Origin: Haloechinothrix sp033042135
GTDB taxonomy: Bacteria > Actinomycetota > Actinomycetes > Mycobacteriales > Pseudonocardiaceae
Assembly (NCBI RefSeq): GCF_033042135.1
Contig: NZ_WBXM01000003.1
Coordinates: forward strand, 62,001 to 126,000
DNA: 64,000 nucleotides
Direction of reading: 5' to 3'
Part shown: in pieces, positions 47,699-55,919 of the stretch
Position numbering within the stretch: the first letter of the stretch is position 1
How the letters are laid out: the number at the start of each line of letters is the position of its first letter
The notes under the pieces: generated by a model
What the model was told of the DNA's origin: nothing
Seen by the model: only the letters and a program-made list of their open reading frames with translations
Databases searched by the model: none
Translations under genes and position numbers: made by a program

Positions 47699-49765
47699 CT
47701 ATCGGGTAGACCGGGAGCTCCGACGATGCGGTCGGGTGGGTCGTCGAACGTGGGGCTGGGAATCCCTGATTCGCTGGGCAGGATCGTTGCGCTGGCCGTG
47801 GACATGGGGGTCGCGGTCGATCCACCCTTTGCCTTCCGCGGCGATCCCTTCCAGGATGTGCAGCGTGTGCGTGAACCCGGCGGCGTCGAGGTTCATCTGA
47901 GCGAACGCGTCGGGGTCCTCGTCCGAATCGGGCTGCGGCACGATCGGATCCGTGACGCGGATGCTCCTGGTCGGCCCGTTCATGAGCGTCAGATTCAAGG
48001 TGTAGCTGCGCTCACTCGTGTGCGTGACATGAACCGAGGAGACCGCGTCGAAGCGGAAGTTGTTGCGCTCCAGACCATGGAACGAGGCGCGCTCGAAGTC
48101 GAGCTCGGTGCCGAACTCGCGTACCCCGTCGTCGGTGATCAAAAACAGCCGCAGGTCGTACTTCGAATAGCGCCATGGGCCGCCCTTGACGCGTGTCCGT
48201 TTGCAATATGGCGTGGGCACCTGCAGGAAGGTGTGGGCGATGATGTCGCGCCACGCCAGCCCGTAGTGGAGCAGGGCGTCGTCGAGGAGCGCGGTCTTGT
48301 CGCAGTTCAGCCACGTCTCCATCTCCTGCTCGCTGGGACGCGTGGATTTCAGCCGCTTCTTCCAGCGTTGATACGCTGCTTGCCGTTCCTCTTGGTTCCG
48401 TTGGTACTCCCGGCACTCCTCGGCGAACCGGCGCTTCTCGCTCACGATGCTCATCCAGCGAACCGCCACTGTCCGCCCGGTGGTCAGGGCGACCAGTGTG
48501 GCGAGTGCGGCCGTCAACGGGTGCGATTGGATTGCCATGATGACCACAGTCATCGACGTCGGGATGAATGCGGTGACAGCGAGCACGCACCACAGCTTCG
48601 TCGACAGTGCGGTTCGGTACGTCTCGTAGAAATCGAAGAGGGTGCCCGACTTCCAACGCTTCTTGATGTCGTTGACGAGATGCCGGATCAACCAGTTGAC
48701 GCGCGCGATGTCGACCCTGCTTTCCCGGTATATTTCGCTCACCTCGTCGCGTAGGGTGTTGCGAATACCGGCTGTCCTGGCAAGCCACTCGTCGCGATCA
48801 GCGTCCGGGGGAACATACTTGTTGAAGTAATACTCGAAGGATCGCTCGACTTTCCTGGTGAATCCGCCGTCGGGCGCTCGGTTGATTCTTCTACGGCCGA
48901 AGAACTCCTGTTCCTTGGCATGCAGCCGGCTCGTACGGTAACGCCACTCGTAGCCGGTTCGGGCTCCGAGGAACCCGCTTGCGATCGCGCCGAGGTAGGC
49001 GAGTATCGGTGCCATGCTCGCCTGCGCGAGTACCGACCAGCCGAGGTACCCGATGGCGATGGCGAACACGCCGGACCACATCATGGCGAGGTTCCGGTCG
49101 ACGGCGGAGGTGGCAATCGTGGTGGGTCGGCGCGTTCGCGCGTCGATCGGGTCAGGGTAGAAGTAGGCCCAGACCCGATCGAGGCGGTTACCACCGAGCC
49201 TGCCGTTTGCTGCCGCGCGACGGGTGTCGGCCCAGAGAGCATCCTTCATGCCGCCGGTGATCACCAGATCGAGGTGTCGGACGATCTTGTCGCGTTGGTC
49301 GCTCGACACGGCATGCAGTTTCTCCAGTGCCAGTCTGGGGTCGCCACGGGGATCGTTCAGGCAGCTCAGCAGCTCACATATCGTTCCGAGCGCGTGCTTC
49401 CACTCGTCATCGTCGTACTTGTGCAGCGTCGTGGACACATCGCTCAGCTTCTCGCGGTCCGACGGGGCGAGGTCGCGGTACGAACGCTTGCTGAGCATGG
49501 CCAGCATCCAGTGGAACCGGACCTCGCCGTTTTCGTGCCCGTGCGCGATGGCTTCGTGAATGAGCTCCCGCGCCCGGCTGGGCACGCCGTCTTCCAGGTA
49601 CCGCAAGCCGACCTCGTACTTCCGACTTGGCGACATGTCCGGAAGTACCTGGTATACGGTCGAATCGCGAACCTCGTTGGCCTGGATTCCGATGGTGGAT
49701 CCGGCGCCCGCGGCATTGGTCGTCGCGGCTTCTGAGTTGTTCGAGGCCCCTCCGGGTTCACTCAT
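47699..49765 (-). CDS. multi-TM candidate effector with N-terminal GIQA-type motif and TPR-like region
   Basis: The protein has 688 residues. Residues 22-37 read GSTIGIQANEVRDSTV, a short beta-prone motif shared with the next-upstream gene product. About 45-100 is TPR-like (KYEVGLRYLEDGVPSRARELIHEA). Two hydrophobic hairpins follow: about 227-268 and 391-432. The latter ends in an Arg/Lys-rich helix (VSEKRRFAEECREYQRNQEERQAAYQRW). The C-terminal 200 residues are soluble beta-rich sequence (RLFLITDDGVREFGTELDFERA). I do not know a characterised homologue. The layout resembles membrane effectors of bacterial conflict systems (SLATT/2TM or TRADD-N-associated types). It overlaps the nucleosidase gene by 4 bp and is the last gene of a three-gene operon. 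Confidence 0.7.
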   Translation of the reverse strand: MSEPGGASNNSEAATTNAAGAGSTIGIQANEVRDSTVYQVLPDMSPSRKYEVGLRYLEDGVPSRARELIHEAIAHGHENGEVRFHWMLAMLSKRSYRDLAPSDREKLSDVSTTLHKYDDDEWKHALGTICELLSCLNDPRGDPRLALEKLHAVSSDQRDKIVRHLDLVITGGMKDALWADTRRAAANGRLGGNRLDRVWAYFYPDPIDARTRRPTTIATSAVDRNLAMMWSGVFAIAIGYLGWSVLAQASMAPILAYLGAIASGFLGARTGYEWRYRTSRLHAKEQEFFGRRRINRAPDGGFTRKVERSFEYYFNKYVPPDADRDEWLARTAGIRNTLRDEVSEIYRESRVDIARVNWLIRHLVNDIKKRWKSGTLFDFYETYRTALSTKLWCVLAVTAFIPTSMTVVIMAIQSHPLTAALATLVALTTGRTVAVRWMSIVSEKRRFAEECREYQRNQEERQAAYQRWKKRLKSTRPSEQEMETWLNCDKTALLDDALLHYGLAWRDIIAHTFLQVPTPYCKRTRVKGGPWRYSKYDLRLFLITDDGVREFGTELDFERASFHGLERNNFRFDAVSSVHVTHTSERSYTLNLTLMNGPTRSIRVTDPIVPQPDSDEDPDAFAQMNLDAAGFTHTLHILEGIAAEGKGWIDRDPHVHGQRNDPAQRIRDSQPHVRRPTRPHRRSSRSTR

Positions 49766-50913
49766 GTGAGCCCCCTCGCTACCGCGATCAGTGTGGCGAC
49801 CTTCGTCGCCAGCGCGGCCACGTCGGTCACCAGGCCCCCCAGTCGCTTCATCGCCACGACGAACCTGTTCCTGCCGTCCGGCGTGTTGGACTCCAGTGCT
49901 TCGCTCGCGATATCGAGCTCGGCTTCGGCAGCCTCGTAGGTGTCGTCGTCGAGCATGCCGGTGGAGCGTTCGCGCTTCAACTGCTCCCGGAGGTCGCGCA
50001 GCTCGGACACGAGGTCGGCCGCGGTGGACGACGGGGTTGGTGACTCCATCCTCACGGTGCTTCCGGTTACGTGTGCGGCTTGGATGCCGACCTGTCCCGA
50101 GGCGACGTTGTGGATGGTGGTGTTGCGGTCGGTCATGTCGTTTCCCTCGTGCATCGCACTCACATCCCGTTCCTTGATCATTTCCTCGGCGAGTCGGACA
50201 GCGAACGCCGCGGCGTTCGCCGCCGCCGTCGGCTGCCACGCACGGTCCTCGTCGGAGGACTTGGTCCCGTCGGCGCGGTCGCTGATGCCCCGCACGATGG
50301 CCACCTGAGTACCGTTCAGATGCCCGGCCTGCGCCACGCCAGCGGATTCCATCTCGATCGCCAGTGCGTCGTTGTAGTGCTGGCGGATCCACCGAGCCTC
50401 GTGCGAGATCCGCGAGTTCTGCACGATATCGCCAGCTGCAATAGGACCGAAGTGGATGTGCGGCACCGCGGAACCGTTAGCTATGTGGCTGATCCAGTCC
50501 GCCTTACGGGCGAGGTCGTGTGCGAGCTGGCTGATCGCGTGGGGAACTTCCCAGGATCGTGGACGTGCTTTGAGTCCGTCGTCCTCGCTGGTGCCGCCAT
50601 GGTAGGCGTAAACCTGCGTTGCCAGCACGACATCGCCCAGCGGGGTCGCGTCCCACAACGCACCGGCCACGCCCGCGAACAGCACCGCTGTCGGTGAGAA
50701 TCGCTGTATCGCCCGCTCGACCAGAACCGCGGCAGGTTCGTTTCCCTTACCGGTGATACCGAGTGCCACGCGACACTCGGTATCCCGCAGCATGCCGACC
50801 TCAAATCGCGTGCCCCGCTCGTGGCGGTGCACCCGCGGGTGGGTCAGATGCTGCCGGACGGCGTCGTACTCGAGGTTGAGGGCGGTGAGGATCACGACCG
50901 GGCGCTGCGTCAT
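49762..50913 (-). CDS. nucleoside phosphorylase/nucleosidase-fold protein with GIQA-type motif
   Basis: The protein has 383 residues. Residues 5-250 are a PNP_UDP/MTA-SAH-nucleosidase fold: VVILTALNLEYDAVR, FAGVAGALWDATPLGDVV, FGPIAAGD, the ribose-binding EME (Glu187-Met-Glu189 in AIEMESAGVAQ) and catalytic Asp212 in GISDRAD. A linker leads to residues 272-287, SGQVGIQAAHVTGSTV, which matches the motif in the membrane protein encoded next. A helical C-terminal region (LVSELRDLREQLKRERSTG, TYEAAEAELDIASEAL) completes it. Such enzymatic heads appear as sensors or effectors in NLR-like systems. It is ATGA-coupled on both sides to the Nudix regulator and the membrane gene. Confidence 0.85.
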   Translation of the reverse strand: MTQRPVVILTALNLEYDAVRQHLTHPRVHRHERGTRFEVGMLRDTECRVALGITGKGNEPAAVLVERAIQRFSPTAVLFAGVAGALWDATPLGDVVLATQVYAYHGGTSEDDGLKARPRSWEVPHAISQLAHDLARKADWISHIANGSAVPHIHFGPIAAGDIVQNSRISHEARWIRQHYNDALAIEMESAGVAQAGHLNGTQVAIVRGISDRADGTKSSDEDRAWQPTAAANAAAFAVRLAEEMIKERDVSAMHEGNDMTDRNTTIHNVASGQVGIQAAHVTGSTVRMESPTPSSTAADLVSELRDLREQLKRERSTGMLDDDTYEAAEAELDIASEALESNTPDGRNRFVVAMKRLGGLVTDVAALATKVATLIAVARGLT

Positions 50914-51641
50914 TGGTCTCCCCTGTTCGTGGTCGCGTCGTCGGGTCGGACGAGCGGTGGGTGGAGCACGGTTCGCGGACCTGCCCGAAACAGCCGGGCA
51001 GGCCGTCCTTTCGTGGTTCTGCGTTCCGGTCCGGCCTGCATGATGAAGCCGGGCACGGCCTGGACCTTGCGATAGAAGTTGCGCGGGTCGAGCCGGACTC
51101 CCCATACCGCCTCGTAGACGCGCTGCAACTCCGAGATCGTGAACGTCGTCTCGCAGAACGCGGTGGCGAGTGCGGAATGTTCGAGCTTGCTTCGTGCCCG
51201 TTCCACACCGTCGGTGACGATCTGTCGGTGGTCGAAGGCCAGGGTCAGGTGTGCGGACAGGACCGACTCGACCGGCTGCCAGGAAGCCCCCGCCGCGTCG
51301 GTGCCCGCCACCGGTTCGGGAAGTCCCGGGGCGATCGCGAGGTACGCCACGGAGATGATCCGACCGCGAGGGTCGCGGTCAGGGTCTCCGTACGTGCCCA
51401 GTTGTTCCAGGTGCAGCCGTGACGCATCGAGGTTCGCCTCCTCGCGGAGCTCGCGGTGTGCCGCAGCCAGGATGTCCTCACCGGCGTTGTTGAGAAAGCC
51501 GCCGGGCAGAGCCGCGGTACCCGAGTACGGCTCGATTCCCCGCTCCACGAGCAGGACATGAAGCTTCGAGGCACGCAGCGTCAGGATGACGAGGTCGACC
51601 GCGAGTAGGACGGTTGGAGGTGTCCAGGAGCCATCGGACAT
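50910..51641 (-). CDS. NrtR-like Nudix transcriptional regulator
   Basis: The 243-residue protein has an N-terminal Nudix domain and a C-terminal winged helix (FTISELQRVYEAVWGVRLDPRNFYRKVQAV), the layout of NrtR, an ADP-ribose-responsive repressor of NAD metabolism. The Nudix box GGFLNNAGED...RELREEANL has one extra residue before the first Glu and Asn in place of the last Gly, so hydrolysis may be lost while ligand sensing is kept. An inverted repeat at 51661-51699 lies just before its start, a likely autoregulatory operator. It is the first gene of the operon with the nucleosidase-fold and membrane proteins. Confidence 0.88.
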   Translation of the reverse strand: MSDGSWTPPTVLLAVDLVILTLRASKLHVLLVERGIEPYSGTAALPGGFLNNAGEDILAAAHRELREEANLDASRLHLEQLGTYGDPDRDPRGRIISVAYLAIAPGLPEPVAGTDAAGASWQPVESVLSAHLTLAFDHRQIVTDGVERARSKLEHSALATAFCETTFTISELQRVYEAVWGVRLDPRNFYRKVQAVPGFIMQAGPERRTTKGRPARLFRAGPRTVLHPPLVRPDDATTNRGDQ

Positions 51642-51660
51642 GGTGGCGACCCTACATTTA

Positions 51661-51699
51661 TGTCAGATCGACAGGAAGAGGTTTTTTGCTGATCTGACA
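51661..51699. promoter_or_regulatory. operator of the Nudix-regulated operon
   Basis: TGTCAGATC (51661-51669) and GATCTGACA (51691-51699) are perfect inverted arms 21 bp apart. With flanking bases the match extends to TTTNTGTCAGATC on both sides. It lies 20-58 bp upstream of the regulator start in AT-rich DNA, so both half-sites would face the same side of the helix and cover the promoter. Confidence 0.65.
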
Positions 51700-51773
51700 A
51701 AAAGGGTGAACAGGCCGGGCGAGCGCGACGTCGCTACGGGCTGAGCCAGCGTGCACGCCACGCTGCGTCATAT

Positions 51774-51790
51774 TCTTGACTTATTCAAGA
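51774..51790. promoter_or_regulatory. FurA operator upstream of furA-katG
   Basis: TCTTGA-CTTAT-TCAAGA is a perfect inverted repeat (51774-51790) located 22 bp before the furA start. It closely resembles the TCTTGACT-containing FurA box reported upstream of furA-katG in mycobacteria and Streptomyces. Confidence 0.75.
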
Positions 51791-51811
51791 TTGTGGGGCA
51801 CACTGCGAGAG

Positions 51812-52231
51812 GTGCCAACGACTACGGACTTCGAGCGCATGTTGCGCGAGGTAGCGCTGCGTGTGACGCGCCCTCGGGTAGCGGTGCTATCCGCGGTGCA
51901 CGACCATCCGCATGCCGACACCGACGCGATCATCGGTGCTGTGCGTGAGCGGTTCGGTCAAGTGTCCCACCAGGCGGTGTACGACGTGCTGCACGCACTG
52001 ACCGACGCGGGGCTGGTGCGGCGCATCCAACCGCGGGGCTCCGTTGCGCGCTACGAGTCGCGGGTCGGGGACAACCACCACCACGTCGTGTGCCGGTCCT
52101 GCGGTGCCATCGCTGACGTCGACTGCGTCGTCGGTACCGCACCGTGTTTGACCGAATCCGACGATCACGGCTTCACGATCGACGAAGCCGAAGTCATTTT
52201 CTGGGGCCTGTGCCCCGACTGCTCGACCTGA
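51812..52231 (+). CDS. furA: FurA/CatR-type Fur-family redox regulator
   Basis: The 139-residue repressor has a Fur winged helix (VTRPRVAVLSAVHDHPHADTDAI, SHQAVYDVLHALTDAGLVRRI). Its metal sites are NHHHVVCRSCGAI and the C-terminal WGLCPDC, giving two CxxC structural zinc pairs. It lies 43 bp upstream of katG, the arrangement in which FurA represses catalase-peroxidase and releases on oxidation by peroxide. GTG 51812 is chosen because the FurA box would otherwise fall inside the coding sequence; a downstream ATG at 51839 would remove part of the first helix. Confidence 0.92.
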   Translation: MPTTTDFERMLREVALRVTRPRVAVLSAVHDHPHADTDAIIGAVRERFGQVSHQAVYDVLHALTDAGLVRRIQPRGSVARYESRVGDNHHHVVCRSCGAIADVDCVVGTAPCLTESDDHGFTIDEAEVIFWGLCPDCST

Positions 52232-52274
52232 CGCAGTTCCTGAACGACGCCTGAATCTGGTTGGAAGGATTGCC

Positions 52275-54488
52275 ATGGCAGACAACAACGACGCAGCCTC
52301 GGGTGGCTGCCCGGTAGTACACGGCGAGGGGCTGCCGCACCCCACCCAGGGTGACAGCATCCGCTACTGGTGGCCGGATCGCCTCAACCTGAAGGTCCTG
52401 GCCAAGAACCACCCCGCGAACGATCCGATGGGGGAGGGGTTCAACTACGCCGAGGAGTTCAAGACCCTCGACCTGCCTGCGGTGAAGCGGGACATCGAGG
52501 AGGTATTGACGACTTCGCAGGACTGGTGGCCTGCGGACTTCGGCCACTACGGCCCGCTGATCATCCGGATGGCCTGGCACGCCGCGGGGACCTACCGCGT
52601 CAGTGACGGCCGTGGCGGGGCAGGCAGCGGCATGCAGCGCTTCGCGCCGACCAACAGCTGGCCGGACAACGTGAACCTGGACAAGGCCCGCAGGCTGCTG
52701 TGGCCGGTCAAGCAGAAGTACGGTCGCAGGATCTCGTGGGCCGACCTGATGATCCTCGCCGGTAACGTGGCGCTGGAGTCGATGGGATTCAAGACGTTCG
52801 GCTTCGCCGGTGGCCGTGAGGACGGCTGGGAGCCCGAGGACGACGTCTACTGGGGCTCCGAGACGACGTGGCTCGGCAGCGACAAGCGCATCCTGAGCGA
52901 GGAGCGCGAGCTCGAGGACCCCCTGGGTGCGACCCACATGGGTCTGATCTACGTGAACCCGGAAGGCCCCGAGGGTCAGCCGGATCCCCTCGCCGCTGCC
53001 CGCGACATCCGCGAGACCTTCGGCCGCATGGCGATGAGCAACGAGGAGACGGTCGCGCTGATCGCCGGTGGGCACACCTTCGGCAAGACCCACGGTGCGG
53101 CGCCCGACAGCCACCTCGGCGCGGACCCGGAGGCCGCCCCGCTCGAGGCACAAGGCCTTGGCTGGGAGAACAGCTACGGCAGTGGTAAGGGAGCCGACAC
53201 CATCACCAGTGGTCTGGAGGTCACCTGGACGTCCACGCCGACCCAGTGGAGCAACGGCTTCTTCGAGAACCTGTTCGGCTACGAGTGGGAGCTGTACCAG
53301 GGTCCCGGTGGGGGCTGGCAGTTCCGCCCGAAGGACGACGCGGCCGACGGCACAGTCCCGCACGCGCACGACTCTTCGAAGAAGATCGCGCCGAACATGC
53401 TGGTCACCGACATCTCGCTGAAGGTCGACCCGATCTTCGAGCCGATCGCGCGGCGGTTCAAGGACAACCCGGAGGAGTTCGCGGACGCGTTCGCGCGTGC
53501 CTGGTTCAAGTTGACCCACCGCGACATGGGCCCGATCGACCGCTACCTCGGTCCTGAGGTCCCGTCCGAGGAGCTCATCTGGCAGGACCCGGTCCCGAAG
53601 CCGGACCACCAGCTGGTGGGCGACGCGGAGGTCGCCGACCTGAAGGGCCGGATCGCCGACTCCGGCCTGACCGTGGACCAGCTGGTCTCCACCGCGTGGG
53701 CGGCGGCCTCGACGTTCCGGGGCAGCGACAAGCGTGGCGGCGCCAACGGTGGCCGCATCCGGCTGGAGCCGCAGAAGGACTGGGAGGTCAACGAGCCAGA
53801 CAAGCTCGCGACCGTGATCCGCACCCTGGAGGGCATCCAGCGGTCGTTCAACGCCGACCACACCGGTGGCGCGCAGGTATCGTTCGCCGACCTGGTGGTG
53901 CTGGCAGGCGGCGTGGGTGTCGAGCAGGCCGCGAAGGCCGCAGGCATCGACATCGAGGTCCCGTTCACCCCGGGCCGTGGCGATGCCACCCAGGAGCAGA
54001 CCGATGTGGAGTCCTTCGCGCACCTCGAGCCGACAGTGGACGGTTTCCGCAACTATGTGGGCAAGGGCAACGGGCTCCGGGCGGAGTACGCGCTCATCGA
54101 CAGGGCGAATCTGCTGACGCTGAGCGCGCCGGAGATGACGGTGCTGGTGGGTGGCCTGCGCGTGCTCGGCGCGAATTACCAGGGGTCGTCGCTGGGTGTG
54201 CTCACCGACAAGCCGGGCGCGCTGACGAACGACTTCTTCGTCAACCTGCTCGACTTGGGCACGACGTGGCAGCCGACGGACGAGTCCTCGGAGACCTTCG
54301 AGGCCAGGGACGCGACGGGCAACGTCAAGTGGACCGGCAGTCGCGTCGACCTCGTGTTCGGCGCGAACTCCGAGCTGCGCGCGGTCGCGGAGGTCTACGC
54401 CTGCGCCGATGGCAAGGAGAAGTTCGTCCACGACTTCGTGGCCGCGTGGGACAAGGTCATGAATCTCGACCGGTACGACCTCGCCTGA
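52275..54488 (+). CDS. katG: catalase-peroxidase KatG
   Basis: The 737-residue bifunctional heme enzyme has the distal triad Arg98-Trp101-His102 (RMAWHAAGTYR) and proximal His267 (GGHTFGKTHG). The Met-Tyr-Trp cross-link needed for catalase activity is intact: Trp101, Tyr226 in GLIYVNPEGP and Met252 in FGRMAMSNEE. The C-terminal heme-free repeat is full length (WAAASTFRGSDKRGGANGGRI). Its ATG follows GGAAGG. It is controlled with furA and ends at a 16-bp stem terminator. It also activates isoniazid-type prodrugs in mycobacteria; that is family knowledge only. Confidence 0.97.
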   Translation: MADNNDAASGGCPVVHGEGLPHPTQGDSIRYWWPDRLNLKVLAKNHPANDPMGEGFNYAEEFKTLDLPAVKRDIEEVLTTSQDWWPADFGHYGPLIIRMAWHAAGTYRVSDGRGGAGSGMQRFAPTNSWPDNVNLDKARRLLWPVKQKYGRRISWADLMILAGNVALESMGFKTFGFAGGREDGWEPEDDVYWGSETTWLGSDKRILSEERELEDPLGATHMGLIYVNPEGPEGQPDPLAAARDIRETFGRMAMSNEETVALIAGGHTFGKTHGAAPDSHLGADPEAAPLEAQGLGWENSYGSGKGADTITSGLEVTWTSTPTQWSNGFFENLFGYEWELYQGPGGGWQFRPKDDAADGTVPHAHDSSKKIAPNMLVTDISLKVDPIFEPIARRFKDNPEEFADAFARAWFKLTHRDMGPIDRYLGPEVPSEELIWQDPVPKPDHQLVGDAEVADLKGRIADSGLTVDQLVSTAWAAASTFRGSDKRGGANGGRIRLEPQKDWEVNEPDKLATVIRTLEGIQRSFNADHTGGAQVSFADLVVLAGGVGVEQAAKAAGIDIEVPFTPGRGDATQEQTDVESFAHLEPTVDGFRNYVGKGNGLRAEYALIDRANLLTLSAPEMTVLVGGLRVLGANYQGSSLGVLTDKPGALTNDFFVNLLDLGTTWQPTDESSETFEARDATGNVKWTGSRVDLVFGANSELRAVAEVYACADGKEKFVHDFVAAWDKVMNLDRYDLA

Positions 54489-54561
54489 TCGCGGCGGGGA
54501 TCCTTCCCAGCCTGCCCCGCCGCCGCTAGTCCCAGTGGGGCAGGCGGCGACGGGGCAGTCG

Positions 54562-54598
54562 GGGTACCGGCCCGGCCGTGGGGGCCGGGCCGGTACCC
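54562..54598 (+). terminator. intrinsic terminator after katG
   Basis: GGGTACCGGCCCGGCC (54562-54577) and GGCCGGGCCGGTACCC (54583-54598) form a perfect 16-bp stem with a GTGGG loop. It lies 74 bp after the katG stop and 56 bp before the next gene. Confidence 0.8.
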
Positions 54599-54653
54599 GC
54601 CGTCGCTTCCGTCCGCACCGGACGGGAGCGACGCGCCCGGTAGCATCGCTGGC

Positions 54654-55043
54654 GTGTCTCGCCGAGCCCTCGTCCTAGTCAGTGGCGTGGTGTCGTTCGC
54701 GCTGTCGCTCGGCATCGTGGCGCTGCTTGCGCCGACTGTCACGCTGAGCACGGACGACCTCCACGCCGAGTCCTCGGCCGATTCCCGAGTCACCTACGAT
54801 TGTTCGGGCGCTGAGCTGTCCAGCGAGCTGTGGTTGGTACGCGTTTCGCGCCTGCTCGGTACGCACCACGAGCTCCGGATCGGGCCAGGAGCGCCCGACC
54901 GTTACTATCCGGCCCCTGTCGCGTTCGGCGATGACGAGCCCCGGATCGACCATGTCGAATGGGGAACCGGAGAGGTTGCCGTGACCTTCGAATCGGGAGA
55001 TTCTGTTCGAGTGGCGGCGGAGAACTACTGCGGTGTCCAGTAG
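54654..55043 (+). CDS. membrane-anchored hypothetical protein
   Basis: The 129-residue product starts with GTG and has one N-terminal hydrophobic helix (ALVLVSGVVSFALSLGIVAL) behind a short basic end, an uncleaved signal anchor by appearance. The remaining 95 residues are a small extracytoplasmic domain with two cysteines, Cys in VTYDCSGAEL and in the final ENYCGVQ, likely disulfide-bonded. I do not recognise a family. It stands between katG and a thioesterase gene 54 bp downstream, on the same strand. Confidence 0.65.
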   Translation: MSRRALVLVSGVVSFALSLGIVALLAPTVTLSTDDLHAESSADSRVTYDCSGAELSSELWLVRVSRLLGTHHELRIGPGAPDRYYPAPVAFGDDEPRIDHVEWGTGEVAVTFESGDSVRVAAENYCGVQ

Positions 55044-55097
55044 CCGTGCACATCGCCCCGCACCGGCTGGCCGCGGCCTCTGCGACACTGGGCACTC

Positions 55098-55880
55098 GTG
55101 AACGCCATCGACTGCTTCTACCTCGCCAGTGAGAACGGCACATTCCACGCGACCGAGCACACCTCCGGACCCTGGACTGCCGATGCCCAGCACATGGGCC
55201 CGCCAGCCGCGCTGCTCACGCGCGAGTTCGAGCGGGTCCACGCTGACCGGCCGATGCGGATCGCGCGGGTGACCGTGGAGATCCTCGGACCGGTGCCGAT
55301 CTCGGAGCTCGCCGTGCACGCCAGGATCAGCAGGCCAGGGCGCTCGGTCGAGTTGCTCACCGCCGAACTGGTCGCCGGTGACCGTACGGTGGCCACCGCG
55401 GCGGCGTGGCGTATCGCGCTGTCGGATTCCAGCTCGGTCAGCGCCGGGCAAGCGGATCCGATGCCGCCGTGGGACGGCATCGTCCCGGAGGCCCGGCCGG
55501 AGGGGTGGAGCCCCGGCTACGTCGACGCGATGGAGGTGCGGCCCGTATCCGGCGGGTTCAGCACGCCCGGCCCGTCGGCCGCCTGGATGCGCCAGCGGGT
55601 CCCGCTGGTGGCAGGTGAGGAACCCACCGGTCTGCAGCGGCTGCTCACCGTGGCCGACTCCGGCAACGGCCTGTCGAACCGGCTCAACCCGGCTCAGTGG
55701 TGGTTCATCAACACCGAGCTGACGGTGCACGTCCTCCGGGAACCGCGCGGGGAATGGATCGGGCTGGATGCCAACACCGTCATCGGACCCGACGGCGTAG
55801 GCACCGCGCACGGCACGCTGCACGACCGCGACGGCCAGGTGGCAACCGGCGCCCAGGCGCTGCTGGTGCGTCCACGCTGA
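55098..55880 (+). CDS. double-hotdog acyl-CoA thioesterase family protein
   Basis: The 260-residue protein resembles the actinobacterial TesB-like thioesterase family: WTADAQHMGPPAALLTREFER with a helix under the first hotdog, VTVEILGPVPISEL strands, and a second hotdog unit with WWFINTELTVHVLREPRGEWIGLDANTVIG. The GxxA/Asp type active-site residues of TesB can be placed only tentatively. It would hydrolyse medium- or long-chain acyl-CoA. It is a single gene converging with the Lrp-type regulator. Confidence 0.8.
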   Translation: MNAIDCFYLASENGTFHATEHTSGPWTADAQHMGPPAALLTREFERVHADRPMRIARVTVEILGPVPISELAVHARISRPGRSVELLTAELVAGDRTVATAAAWRIALSDSSSVSAGQADPMPPWDGIVPEARPEGWSPGYVDAMEVRPVSGGFSTPGPSAAWMRQRVPLVAGEEPTGLQRLLTVADSGNGLSNRLNPAQWWFINTELTVHVLREPRGEWIGLDANTVIGPDGVGTAHGTLHDRDGQVATGAQALLVRPR

Positions 55881-55919
55881 CCGGGCCGACCAGCTGCCGG
55901 TCGGTCACCGCTGATCGCG

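Noticed and set aside
52194..54431. 745-codon open frame antisense to katG
   Set aside because: It mirrors the katG codon pattern, has no recognisable domain, and opposes a gene with complete family conservation. It is a GC-bias shadow.
52275..54488. Gln in the PLEAQGLGW segment of KatG looked like loss of the Met of the Met-Tyr-Trp cross-link
   Set aside because: Counting against the E. coli enzyme shows the cross-link methionine is in FGRMAMSNEE (Met252), which is present. The catalase adduct is intact.
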